A stretch of DNA of 64,000 nt, from NCBI RefSeq assembly GCF_040760075.1, contig NZ_CP142884.1:2170001-2234000 (forward strand). Reading direction: 5' to 3'. Below the pieces are notes generated by a model. That model saw nothing but the letters and a program-made list of their open reading frames with translations. It was not told the DNA's origin and ran no database searches. Source of the stretch: Sphingobacterium sp. R2. Its GTDB lineage: Bacteria > Bacteroidota > Bacteroidia > Sphingobacteriales > Sphingobacteriaceae. Of this stretch, positions 37,220 to 46,600 are shown piece by piece. The position numbers were made by a program, and so were the translations under genes. How positions within the stretch are numbered: position 1 is the stretch's first letter; each line of letters starts with the position of its first letter.

Positions 37220-38590
37220 ATGCAGCAATCATTTGAAAATTTTAAATTCAATAAACAGATCTTAAATGCGATAGCGGAGGCTGGGTATCAACAGCCGACC
37301 GAAATCCAAGAAAAGGCAATTACACCAATATTGGCCGGACAGGATGTGATGGGAATCGCTCAAACGGGAACTGGAAAGACGGCGGCATTTGTGTTGCCGA
37401 TGCTGATGAAGCTAAAGTATGCGCAAGGAAATGATGCGCGTGCTTTGATTTTAACACCAACGAGAGAATTGGCCATGCAGATCGAAGAAAATATTAAACT
37501 ATTTTCTACTTATCTTGATTTACGATCAGTGGTACTTTATGGTGGATTAGGGCCAAAAACTCAAATAGAAGCACTCGAAAAAGGAGTGGATATTATCGTT
37601 GCAACACCAGGTCGATTTTTGGACTTGTACCTGGAAGGGCATATTGGTGTCAAATCACTAAAATTTTTGGTCTTGGATGAGGCCGATAAGATGATGGATA
37701 TGGGTTTCATTAGTAAGATTCATCGTGTTCTGGAAATCGTACCCCGGAAACGGCAGAACTTATTGTTTTCGGCTACCATGAGTGAACTTGTGCGGAAAAT
37801 AGCAGGTGATTTCTTGGCGTTTCCTACCATTATTGAGGTGTCCGAACAAGCTACACCAGCAAAGACGGTAAGTCAGGCGCTATATGTCGTTCCCAACCAA
37901 AAGACAAAATTGAATTTACTTCAGCATCTTCTGAAAGATGATGAAGCGTTTAGTCGACTGATTGTTTTCTGTAAAACCAAGCAGGTAGCAGACAATGTCT
38001 TCCACTTTTTGGAACGTAAATACGGTAAAGATGAGGTTCGTGTTATCCATGCCAATAAAGGTCAGAATACACGTATCAACTCCATCAATGCGTTTAAGGA
38101 AGGTAATATTCGTATTTTAGTCGCAACGGATGTGGCGGCGCGTGGACTAGACGTTTCTAATGTAAGCCATGTGATCAACTTTGAAGTACCTATTGTTATA
38201 GAAGATTATGTGCATCGTATTGGACGTACTGGACGCGCTTTTAATGAAGGTGATGCCATTACGTTTTGTAATGAGGCTGAGAAATATTACGTTCGCAAAA
38301 TAGAAAAGTTAATCAAGCAAAGTATACCTGTATATCCAATCCCAGAAGAAGTCTTTATAGAGAAAACACCTTTTCATGAAAAACAAGACATCGCGCGCGA
38401 GATTGACAATCAAAAACGAAAAGATGATCCAGATTTTCAAGGCGCTTTTCACGAAAAGAAATACGTTATCAAACAGAAAGAAGTGCGGGAGGCACAACGA
38501 GCTTCCGGATTTAAACCAAAAGCAAAAAGTAAAAGTAAGTCTGCAGGCGGAAAATCGGGAGGAACAAATCGTAATTTTAAAAAACGTTAA
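37220..38590 (+). CDS. DEAD-box ATP-dependent RNA helicase
   Basis: 456 residues from ATG 37220 (MQQSFENFKFNKQILNAI). The frame extends 60 bases upstream, but the family alignment begins here. All motifs are present: Q motif GYQQPTEIQEKA, AQTGTGKTA, PTRELAMQ, VLDEADKM, FSATMS, and in the second domain IVFCKTKQ, VATDVAARGLD and HRIGRTGR. A basic, Ser/Lys/Gly-rich tail (about 415-456) probably binds RNA. It unwinds short RNA duplexes in ribosome assembly or decay. Confidence 0.95.
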   Translation: MQQSFENFKFNKQILNAIAEAGYQQPTEIQEKAITPILAGQDVMGIAQTGTGKTAAFVLPMLMKLKYAQGNDARALILTPTRELAMQIEENIKLFSTYLDLRSVVLYGGLGPKTQIEALEKGVDIIVATPGRFLDLYLEGHIGVKSLKFLVLDEADKMMDMGFISKIHRVLEIVPRKRQNLLFSATMSELVRKIAGDFLAFPTIIEVSEQATPAKTVSQALYVVPNQKTKLNLLQHLLKDDEAFSRLIVFCKTKQVADNVFHFLERKYGKDEVRVIHANKGQNTRINSINAFKEGNIRILVATDVAARGLDVSNVSHVINFEVPIVIEDYVHRIGRTGRAFNEGDAITFCNEAEKYYVRKIEKLIKQSIPVYPIPEEVFIEKTPFHEKQDIAREIDNQKRKDDPDFQGAFHEKKYVIKQKEVREAQRASGFKPKAKSKSKSAGGKSGGTNRNFKKR

Positions 38591-38596
38591 TTTATT

Positions 38597-38842
38597 GTGC
38601 GCTTTACACCACTAAATATCGCTAGTGCATCCCTTGTTGCCTGGTTTATTATGGAAAACCACAATGATGAAAAGGCCTTATTTACTTGGGGCGCATTTAT
38701 CTTATTGTTGTTGATATTGACCGTCATTGATATTGTATTTAGGGTCTTTGTAAAGCCAAATAAAAAAATGTGGTTATTACAATTGGCATTTTTGGCCGTC
38801 GTTTGTGTCACCAGTTTAATTGTCAAAGTAACCTTTGGGTAA
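38597..38842 (+). CDS. Small membrane protein, GTG start
   Basis: 81 residues with three hydrophobic stretches (about 6-20, 29-52, 59-78). The only possible start before the hydrophobic core is GTG at 38597, 6 bases after the helicase stop, because TAA precedes in frame. Downstream ATGs would remove the first helix. Composition is unlike a chance frame. No family recognised; it is probably co-transcribed with the helicase. Confidence 0.6.
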   Translation: MRFTPLNIASASLVAWFIMENHNDEKALFTWGAFILLLLILTVIDIVFRVFVKPNKKMWLLQLAFLAVVCVTSLIVKVTFG

Positions 38843-38946
38843 GAGGTAAAATTAAAAATAAAGATGGGTTAGGTTGTGAATCGATGGTAAATATAGTTCC
38901 TGTTTCAAAAAACATAGCTCAAAATAAATAGCTCAATAATATTAAA

Positions 38947-39297
38947 ATGAAAAAAGCTGAAATAAAATTACAGGTAGAGTTAGATGAAAACAACGTACCT
39001 GAAAATATCATGTGGTCTTCTACAGATGGAAATAACGCGGAGGAATTACCTGCAAAAGCGATGTTTTTAGCCCTATGGGATTCACATTATAAAAATTCAA
39101 TGCGTATTGACCTTTGGACTAAAGATATGCCCTACGATGAGATGAAACGTTTTTTCTATGAAACGCTTCAAACATTGGGCGACTCTTTTATCCGTTCTTC
39201 AGGCGGTGATCCGATGGCTGAAAAAGTTATTGGCGACTTGCGCGATTATTGTGCGCATTTTGCAGATAAAATGGAAGTTTTAATGCCACAACAATAG
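38947..39297 (+). CDS. gldC: Gliding motility protein GldC
   Basis: 116 residues, soluble. The pattern KKAEIKLQVELDENNVPENIMWSSTDG at the start and the closing DLRDYCAHFADKMEVL match GldC. In flavobacteria it belongs to the gliding machinery; in Sphingobacteriaceae it is widely kept even in non-gliding species. It is followed after 27 bases by an EVE-domain gene. Confidence 0.9.
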   Translation: MKKAEIKLQVELDENNVPENIMWSSTDGNNAEELPAKAMFLALWDSHYKNSMRIDLWTKDMPYDEMKRFFYETLQTLGDSFIRSSGGDPMAEKVIGDLRDYCAHFADKMEVLMPQQ

Positions 39298-39324
39298 TTT
39301 TTAACGCTTAACAGAAATTTCACC

Positions 39325-39732
39325 ATGCAATACTTCTTAGTAAAATCTGAACCATTTAAATATAGCTGGGAGCAATTTAATAAAGATGGACGCACCTTCT
39401 GGGACGGTGTTCGCAATTATCAAGCTAGGAATAATATCAAAGCGATGAAAGAAGGGGATCTGGTCCTGTTCTACCATAGCAATGAAGGAAAAGAAGTTGT
39501 GGGCGTGGCCAAAGTCGTCAAGGAATTTTATCAAGATCCCACAACAGATGATGAGCGTTGGGTTGTTGTGGACCTGGAACCTGTTGAGACGCTGAAGAAA
39601 TCCGTTACGTTGGAAACCATTAAGGCCGACGAGCAGTTGCAGGATATTGCTTTGGTCAGACAAGGACGTTTGTCTGTCATGCCTTTGAAGCCAGAAGAAT
39701 TTGATCGGATTTTAGCGCTTGGTAACGATTAA
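39325..39732 (+). CDS. EVE domain protein
   Basis: 135 residues, one EVE domain. MQYFLVKSEPFKYSWEQF and FWDGVRNYQARNNIKAMKEGDLVLFYHSN are diagnostic. The fold is related to PUA/YTH modules that read modified bases in RNA or DNA. The aromatic cage residues (W at the SW and FWDGVRN sites) are present. Target modification unknown. Confidence 0.92.
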   Translation: MQYFLVKSEPFKYSWEQFNKDGRTFWDGVRNYQARNNIKAMKEGDLVLFYHSNEGKEVVGVAKVVKEFYQDPTTDDERWVVVDLEPVETLKKSVTLETIKADEQLQDIALVRQGRLSVMPLKPEEFDRILALGND

Positions 39733-39772
39733 GGTACCTCGAATAAATCAGGCTATTATATGTTGATATAAT

Positions 39773-39806
39773 GCAAAAAGGGAAAACGATCGTTTTCCCT
39801 TTTTGC
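39773..39806. terminator. Perfect 34-base palindromic terminator
   Basis: A 17-bp perfect palindrome with no spacer, centred on ACGAT|CGTT and flanked by A5 and T5 tracts (GCAAAAAGGG... and its complement). It separates the convergent EVE gene and thioesterase gene and fits a bidirectional terminator. Confidence 0.85.
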
Positions 39807-39848
39807 CTTTTTCAAACAGTATGTGAACTGAACAATCAAAGTTAGGCA

Positions 39849-40391
39849 TCAGTTCTTTTGGCTAAAGAGACTGACCAATGCTTGTAATTTTTTTGCATTT
39901 TCAGGCTTTAATTTCCCCGCGAGAATAAGACGTAATTCTCTTCGTTGTAATGCATCTTCGTATGCTTTGTGTTCTGACTCTGTTTCCGGAATTAAAACAG
40001 GCACCGCTTTTGGGTTGTTATCCGCATCAACTGCAACAAAGGTATAATACGCTTCGTTGGTTTTTACACGGGTGCCTTCCGGTAAATTAGAAGCGAAAAT
40101 TTCCATGCGTACCTCCAAAGAACTATTAAATGCACGCGTTACCTGAGCTTGTATCGTGACTACCTCACCGAGTTTAATGGAGCGCTTAAAAGATACATTG
40201 TCCACTGATACTGTTACGACGACATTGCTGCAGTGTTTTTGAGCAGCAATAGCCGAACAGATATCCATCCAGTATAATAAACGGCCACCCATCAAATTCC
40301 CAAAAGTATTTGTGTCGTTGGGTAATACCAATTCGTTCATCTCAGTGTATGACTCTCGCGCAAATTTTTCTATCATATCATTATTTGTCAT
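39849..40391 (-). CDS. Acyl-CoA thioesterase, hotdog fold
   Basis: 180 residues. The hotdog core is at about 12-135, with LPNDTNTFGNLMGGRLLYWMDICSAIAA, close to the acyl-CoA hydrolase (YciA/ACOT7) pattern; the Asp of WMDI is the usual catalytic residue. A C-terminal helical tail (about 145-180) is extra. It overlaps the stop of the upstream reductase gene by one base, so they form a two-gene unit. Confidence 0.9.
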   Translation of the reverse strand: MTNNDMIEKFARESYTEMNELVLPNDTNTFGNLMGGRLLYWMDICSAIAAQKHCSNVVVTVSVDNVSFKRSIKLGEVVTIQAQVTRAFNSSLEVRMEIFASNLPEGTRVKTNEAYYTFVAVDADNNPKAVPVLIPETESEHKAYEDALQRRELRLILAGKLKPENAKKLQALVSLFSQKN

Positions 40392-41305
40392 TATCTTCCA
40401 AACGTTTTGAATTGATTATCTATGATTGCCAAGGCATCCATAAATGACGTCGGCACATAACCCAATTCAGCGTTAGATTTAGTCAGATCAAAGCCTGTCT
40501 GCCGTGGCCTGTTTTCCGCCTGTCCAATGCTGGCAGCACTGATCTCCGAAATCAATCCTTTGTCTAGCTGCCAATAGTCCGCAATTTTGTAGACAGCCTC
40601 ACTGATCGACATTAATTCTGCTCCTGAAATATGAAATATTCCCTGCGCTTTTCGGTCAATCGCGAGTTGGCAAGCATTAGCTAAATCATCCACAAAGGTA
40701 GGCATTCTCCATTGGTCATTGACTACTTTTATGGGTTCATTTTGCGACAACTTACTTTTGGCCCATAATACGAGATTCGAACGATTGGGGTCAGCATTGA
40801 TCCCATAGACTAATATGGTGCGAAGGATAGCATAATGACAGCCCGATTGTACAAGCATTTGTTCGGAAGCGTATTTACTTTTCCCATATTCACTTTGTGG
40901 ATTGGGAAGATCTGATTCATCATAAGGAGCATTTTTTTTGCCATCAAATACAAAGTCCGTAGATAAGTGGACCAATTGGGTCTTATGTGTAGTACAATAG
41001 GAAGCCAGAAAGGCTACGAGATCGACGTTAAGCGATTGACATGCGGTTCGATCTGCTTCACAAGCTTCTACACTCGTCATAGCTGCAGTATGGACGATTG
41101 CATCGAAAGTTTGTGCAGACAAAAAATCTGTTAATTGATTACGGTCCAATAAGTCTACCTGAAAAAAAGCATAATTCGCTTGATTCGGATTGCGGTTTGG
41201 TCCTTTTGAAATGGCAACAACATCATATTGGCCATTTTTAGCCAGTAAATCAACCACCTTTTGGCCAAGGAATCCATTGGATCCTGTCACTAGAATTTTT
41301 TTCAT
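40391..41305 (-). CDS. NAD-dependent epimerase/dTDP-4-dehydrorhamnose reductase-like protein
   Basis: 304 residues from the second ATG (MKKILVTGSNGFLGQ); the first ATG, 6 bases earlier, is also possible. Rossmann GxxGxxG (TGSNGFLG), YxxxK (SEYGKSKYASE) and the RmlD-like THAAMT...STDFVFDG region identify a short-chain dehydrogenase of the RmlD-like group. It probably acts on a nucleotide sugar or quinone-like substrate, but no rhamnose genes are near. The stop overlaps the thioesterase start by 1 base. Confidence 0.85.
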   Translation of the reverse strand: MKKILVTGSNGFLGQKVVDLLAKNGQYDVVAISKGPNRNPNQANYAFFQVDLLDRNQLTDFLSAQTFDAIVHTAAMTSVEACEADRTACQSLNVDLVAFLASYCTTHKTQLVHLSTDFVFDGKKNAPYDESDLPNPQSEYGKSKYASEQMLVQSGCHYAILRTILVYGINADPNRSNLVLWAKSKLSQNEPIKVVNDQWRMPTFVDDLANACQLAIDRKAQGIFHISGAELMSISEAVYKIADYWQLDKGLISEISAASIGQAENRPRQTGFDLTKSNAELGYVPTSFMDALAIIDNQFKTFGR

Positions 41306-41490
41306 CAACAATAATTAAATGATATCCAAGCAGCTGTTTATCAAGACTCGTTTGGAGGGGCTTAAGTACGCTGTTTAGTTTATTCGTGTATTTCTACGAA
41401 GCGGCCTATCTATTTGTAATGTAGCATTCGTTCAGGCAAAAAGTTAAATTGTCACATTTCGCTAGACGTGAATCCGCTTTTTTATTTGTT

Positions 41491-42435
41491 TTAATTGGTC
41501 CATATAAAATCCATTTTACGGGATTGTTTCATGATATTTTCAATTACAGTTTTTTCTAGATCCAAAATACACTTTAATGCGTTATAATCAATTTTATCTG
41601 CATCATCGGTCGGCATATGGTAGTCTGGGTGTCCGCCCGTATGGAAAAACAATACGGGTATATTCTTTTTGTAAAATGAAGTTTGGTCAGAGCCGCCATT
41701 CCCATCCCGGCTTAGGTTAAATTTTATAGGTGCCTGGATATCTTTAAATATCACTGGCCATTGGCTACTTGTTCCATAACCAATTACAGCAAGGCCATTG
41801 CTAGGATTATAGCGACCAATCATATCCATATTGAGCATCGCTGTGATTTTGTCTAGGGGTAGGGTAGGGTGTTCTGTAAAATATTTGGAACCAACTAATC
41901 CTAATTCTTCCGCTCCGAAAGCAATAAACAGCAAGTTGTAAGGTTCTTTTTCATTGTTGCTACTGAAGTAACGTGCAAGTTCCAATAGGCCGGCCGTACC
42001 AGAGGCATTATCGTCGGCTCCATTGTGTATTTTACCTACTCCTAAGGAATCTTTTGAGCTTCCTTGACGACCTGTTCCCAAGTGATCATAATGTGCGCCT
42101 ATAACAACTGTTAAGTCTGCGCCGTTGTCAATATATCCAATGATATTATCTGCATTGCGAATGCTGTCTGCAACTTTTACTTTCCAGACTTTGGCTTTGA
42201 AGGATTGACGGTACCCTCTTTCACCTTTAGGCTCAAGCTTGTATTTTTTGAATTCCTTTTCAATATAATCTGCAGCTTTGAATACTTCCTTACTGCCTGT
42301 TCCCCGTCCCTGCATTTTATCATCGGCGAGGAAGTAGATATGTTTTTTTAAGTTTGAAACTTCAATCTGTTGTGCTTGCGCCGTTTTGATTCCCATTAGG
42401 CAGCAGAGTATCAGAAGTAAGCTGATGTTTTTCAT
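41491..42435 (-). CDS. M28-family metallopeptidase, exported
   Basis: 314 residues with a signal peptide (to about 21, TAQAQ). Zinc ligands are visible: His in GAHYDHLG, Asp in NGADDNASGT, Glu pair in GAEELGLVGS, Asp in LNMDMIGR and the final His in PDYHMPTDD. It should remove N-terminal amino acids from peptides in the periplasm. Length fits a single-domain M28 enzyme. Confidence 0.93.
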   Translation of the reverse strand: MKNISLLLILCCLMGIKTAQAQQIEVSNLKKHIYFLADDKMQGRGTGSKEVFKAADYIEKEFKKYKLEPKGERGYRQSFKAKVWKVKVADSIRNADNIIGYIDNGADLTVVIGAHYDHLGTGRQGSSKDSLGVGKIHNGADDNASGTAGLLELARYFSSNNEKEPYNLLFIAFGAEELGLVGSKYFTEHPTLPLDKITAMLNMDMIGRYNPSNGLAVIGYGTSSQWPVIFKDIQAPIKFNLSRDGNGGSDQTSFYKKNIPVLFFHTGGHPDYHMPTDDADKIDYNALKCILDLEKTVIENIMKQSRKMDFIWTN

Positions 42436-42483
42436 TTTTAATAGCGATGTTTAATTAGTTTCAGGTATTATCTATATAAAAAT

Positions 42484-42510
42484 AAAAGCCTTGAGATTAA
42501 CAAGGCTTTT
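42484..42510 (-). terminator. Terminator after lspA
   Basis: AAAAGCCTTG / CAAGGCTTTT with a 7-base loop, 12 bases past the lspA stop codon at 42523. Confidence 0.8.
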
Positions 42511-42522
42511 AGGGATATTTCG

Positions 42523-43173
42523 TTAATCTTCAACGATTTCACTGTGGATGCTGGATTTCTCTTCTTTTTCTGTTTTAAAATACCGTTTTTGAAATAACAG
42601 GATCAAAACCACCCCAACAGATATTGCCGAGTCAGCAATGTTGAATACGGGTCGGAAGAAGAGGAACTCTTCACCGCCCCAAAAGGGCACCCAAGAAGGG
42701 AAGTTGCCTTGAATTAATGGGAAATAAAGCATATCGACTACTTTTCCATGAAGAAAGGATGAGTATCCTCCTCCTGCCGGAAACAGACTCGCTTTATCAT
42801 ACCAGGTACTTTCACTAAAGATGACACCGTAAAAAGCAGAATCGATGATATTTCCAAGCGCACCAGCAAGAATTAAGGCTACATTTAAGATAAAGCCTCG
42901 ATTATATTTATTCTTGATCATGTAATGTAGGCCGTATCCAATGCCCGCTACGGCAAGAATGCGAAATACTGTCAAAAACAATTTGCCATAATCGCCGCCA
43001 AATTCCATGCCGTAAGCCATTCCATTATTTTCAATAAAATGAATCTGGAAAAATTTCCCCAATACATGGTGGCTTTGTCCAATTGTCATGGTTAGCTTAA
43101 CCCAGATCTTCGACAATTGATCTAATAAAAGAATCGCGACAATAAGTGCGATCGGTTTTGTATAACCCTTCAT
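42523..43173 (-). CDS. lspA: Lipoprotein signal peptidase
   Basis: 216 residues. Four membrane helices; the conserved ENNGMAYGM, GALGNIIDSAFYG and FNIADSAIS contain the two catalytic Asp residues. It removes signal peptides from lipoproteins in the inner membrane. It is longer than typical enterobacterial LspA (about 165) because of a periplasmic insertion (about 115-165), usual for Bacteroidota. It is in line with the DksA-like and ileS genes upstream. Confidence 0.94.
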   Translation of the reverse strand: MKGYTKPIALIVAILLLDQLSKIWVKLTMTIGQSHHVLGKFFQIHFIENNGMAYGMEFGGDYGKLFLTVFRILAVAGIGYGLHYMIKNKYNRGFILNVALILAGALGNIIDSAFYGVIFSESTWYDKASLFPAGGGYSSFLHGKVVDMLYFPLIQGNFPSWVPFWGGEEFLFFRPVFNIADSAISVGVVLILLFQKRYFKTEKEEKSSIHSEIVED

Positions 43174-43185
43174 TGTGTTATAAAA

Positions 43186-43211
43186 ATGGTCCTTGCCTAA
43201 GCAAAGACCAT
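43186..43211 (-). terminator. Weak terminator between the DksA-like gene and lspA
   Basis: ATGGTCcTTGC / GCAAaGACCAT stem with one internal mismatch and a 4-base loop. It lies 18 bases after the DksA-like stop; there is no strong T-run, so partial read-through into lspA is likely. Confidence 0.5.
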
Positions 43212-43228
43212 ATATTTAATGCCTAAAA

Positions 43229-43615
43229 TTAATATTGTTTGTTTTTCGCTTCGATGCTTAGCGTCGTATGTGGAACAGCTTTCAAACGTTCTTTTTGAAT
43301 CAGTTTTCCGGTCTCTCTACAAATACCATACGTTTTGTTCTCGATGCGCACCAACGCTGCTTCAAGGTTGTCGATAAATTTCTTTTGACGAGCAGCCAAT
43401 TGATTAGTTTGCTCTTTTTCTAAAGTAGCTGAACCGTCTTCCAATGTTTTGTACGTTCCAGCAGTATCATCGGTACCATTAGCATTACTGTTATTAAGCG
43501 TTGCGGTCAACGAGGAAAGCTCTTCTTTTGCTATTCTAAGCTTGTCTAGGATAATATCTTTGAATTCTTGTAATTCTGAATCGCTATAGCGTGTTTTCTC
43601 GTTGTTGTTTGCCAT
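43229..43615 (-). CDS. DksA/TraR-like protein lacking the zinc cysteines
   Basis: 128 residues. An N-terminal coiled coil (about 10-85) with acidic tip-like residues precedes a C-terminal segment YGICRETGKLIQKERLKAVPHTTLSIEAKN that aligns to the DksA zinc finger, but only one of the four Cys remains. DksA-type proteins bind the RNA polymerase secondary channel. The zinc-free form is common in Bacteroidota. It lies 3 bases after ileS and is co-transcribed with it. Confidence 0.88.
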   Translation of the reverse strand: MANNNEKTRYSDSELQEFKDIILDKLRIAKEELSSLTATLNNSNANGTDDTAGTYKTLEDGSATLEKEQTNQLAARQKKFIDNLEAALVRIENKTYGICRETGKLIQKERLKAVPHTTLSIEAKNKQY

Positions 43616-43618
43616 AAT

Positions 43619-46600
43619 TTAATTTTTTTGGATTAATGCCTTAAGTTCTTTGCCATCGATCTCGATGGTCTCTCCTTCAGTTAGTGAATCTTCAAATACC
43701 AATGAATCGGCCAGAATTTCGGTGCAAATATACGATAAATTTTCGTTGGCAGCATTGATCACTTCCGAAGCAGCTGTTAACTTTACGTTAATTCTGTCGG
43801 TGACTTCCAATCCCTTTTCTTTCCTTAGATTTTGTAGACGGTTAATCAATTCTCTTGATAGACCTTCTTTCTTCAATTCTTCGGTAATATGTATATCTAA
43901 TGCTACGGTCAATTTACCTAAATTTGCTACCTGCCACCCCTCAACGTCTTCAGCTATAATTTCAACATCGCTCAGTAGAATCGTATATGGCGTACCTGTT
44001 AGGGCTAATTCGCCTGTTGATTCCAACGTGCTAATTTGATCTATAGTCAACGATTGGATAGACGAAGAAACTAACTTCATATCCTTACCAACTTTCGAGC
44101 CAAGAGCTTTAAAATTTGGTTTTATTTTTTTCTTAATAATACCAGTGGTATCTGTAATGAACTCGATATCTTTAATATTGGTCTCAGAAAGTATCAGATC
44201 TTTTACTTTCTCTACCTTTACTTGGAAAACACTATCAAGTACCGGAACCAAAATTTTGTTTAAAGGTTGACGTACATTGATGGAAGTTTTCTTCCGTAAA
44301 GAAAGTGTCAACGATGAGATATCCTGCGCTAAAGCCATACGTTCTTCCAGATCTTTATCGACTAGACTTTCATTGTAGACCGGGAAATTCGCCAAGTGAA
44401 CAGATTCAACTTGATCCTTATTTGTTGCTGAATTTAAATCCAGGAATAACCTGTCCGAGAAGAAAGGTGATATTGGCGACATCAGTTTCGCAATCGTATC
44501 AAGACAGGTATAAAGTGTTTGATAGGCCGAAATTTTATCTTCTGTATAATCTCCTTTCCAGAAACGACGACGGCAAAGACGGACATACCAATTGCTGAGA
44601 TGTTCATCGACAAAGTTTTGAATAGCGCGCGCAGCCTTTGTAGGCTCGTAATCCGCTAAGTATTCGTCTACTTCCTTGGTCAACGAATTTAACAAGGAGA
44701 TAATCCAACGGTCAATTTCAGGACGTTTTTCCAAAGCAATATCGGGTTCTGAATAGGAGAACTTATCGATATTGGCATACAGTGCAAAAAAGGCATAGGT
44801 ATTATATAAAGTACCGAAGAATTTACGACGAACTTCATCCAACCCTTCCATATTGAATTTAAGGTTGTCCCATGGTGCCGCGTTACTGATCATGTACCAG
44901 CGTGTTGCATCGGCGCTGTATTGATCGATCGTTGAGAATGGATCAACACCATTGCCCAGGCGTTTGGACATCTTATTTCCATTTTTATCCAATACCAAAC
45001 CATTGGAAACCACGTTTTTGAAGGAAACCGATTTGTACATCATCGTAGAAATCGCATGTAAGGTAAAGAACCAGCCTCGTGTTTGATCAACCCCTTCAGC
45101 AATAAAGTCTGCCGGGTATGCATGATCGAATCCAGCTTTAAAAGGAAACTCTTCCCCTTTGGCTAGTTTTTCGTGATCCAATCCCCATTGTGCATAAGGC
45201 ATTGCACCTGAATCAAACCAAACATCGATCAGATCAGGTTCGCGGAATAACTTTTGTCCGGCATCAGAAACAAGGACAATATCGTCCACATATGGGCGGT
45301 GAAGATCCAGTTGTTCGGTGTCGAATTTATCCAGGTAAGCTTTATTCTTCACTTTTTCATCGTCAGACAAGACGTCTGAGTTCAGAGAAGCTTCCAATAA
45401 GGACTTTAATTCAGGTAAGGAGCCGATACAAATTTCTTCATTTTCGTCTTCTGAACGCCAGATAGGAAGTGGAGTTCCCCAGTAACGCGAACGAGAAAGG
45501 TTCCAGTCTACCAGGTTTTCTAACCAGTTTCCAAAGCGGCCGGTACCGGTTGCTTCAGGTTTCCAGTTGATGGTTTTATTTAATGCAACCAAATCTTCCT
45601 TTACTGCTGTTGTGCGGATAAACCAGCTATCTAATGGATAGTATAGAACAGGTTTGTCTGTACGCCAACAATGTGGATAGGTATGCTCATATTTTTTGAC
45701 ATCGAAAGCTTTGTTGTCCTCTTTTAGTTTGATAGAGATCAACACGTCTGTGGGTTTGAAGTCTTCTTTTGAACGTTCCTCAGCGCTGTAATATTCCTCT
45801 TTGACAAATCTTCCGGCAAAATCGGTGATTTCACTTACAAAACGTCCAGTACGGTCAACAGTAGGTACCTCTTTTCCATTTTCATCTTTTATCAAGATGC
45901 CCGGTACACCATGTTCTTTTGCTACACGAAAGTCATCCGCACCATAAGTAGGAGCAGCGTGGACAATACCAGTACCATCTTCGGTGGTAACAAAATCACC
46001 TGGAATAACGCGGAAAGCATTTTCTTGTAAGTCCTCGTTGGTGATATAGGGCAACAATTGCTCATAGCGCAAGCCAACAAGTTCTTCGCCTACAAATTCT
46101 GCTGCAAGCTCCCAAGGAATTACTTTGTCGCCCAATTTATAGTCTTGGAAGGATGCATTTTCTCCTTCCGCTTTAAAATGTTTGCTGATCAAATCTTTCG
46201 CTAACACGACAGATACAGGAGCACCAGTATATTTATTGAAAGTTCGGATTTTAACATAATTTATTTTCTTGCCTACAACCAAGGCTGTGTTGGACGGTAA
46301 AGTCCATGGCGTGGTCGTCCAGGCAATGAATGCTACATCCTCCGCATCGTCGTCAACTAATTTTTCTATCGCTGGATGAAGCTGACTTTTGATCAGTCTA
46401 AACTCGGCAACGATGGTGGTATCTTTAACATCTTTATAGGTGCCGGGCTGGTTAAGTTCATGCGAACTCAATCCCGTACCTGCTGCCGGAGAGTAAGGTT
46501 GTATCGTATAACCCTTGTACAAAAGACCTTTTTTGTAAAGTTCTTTCAATAAATACCATAAGGTTTCGATGTATTCATTCTTGTAAGTAATATAAGGATG

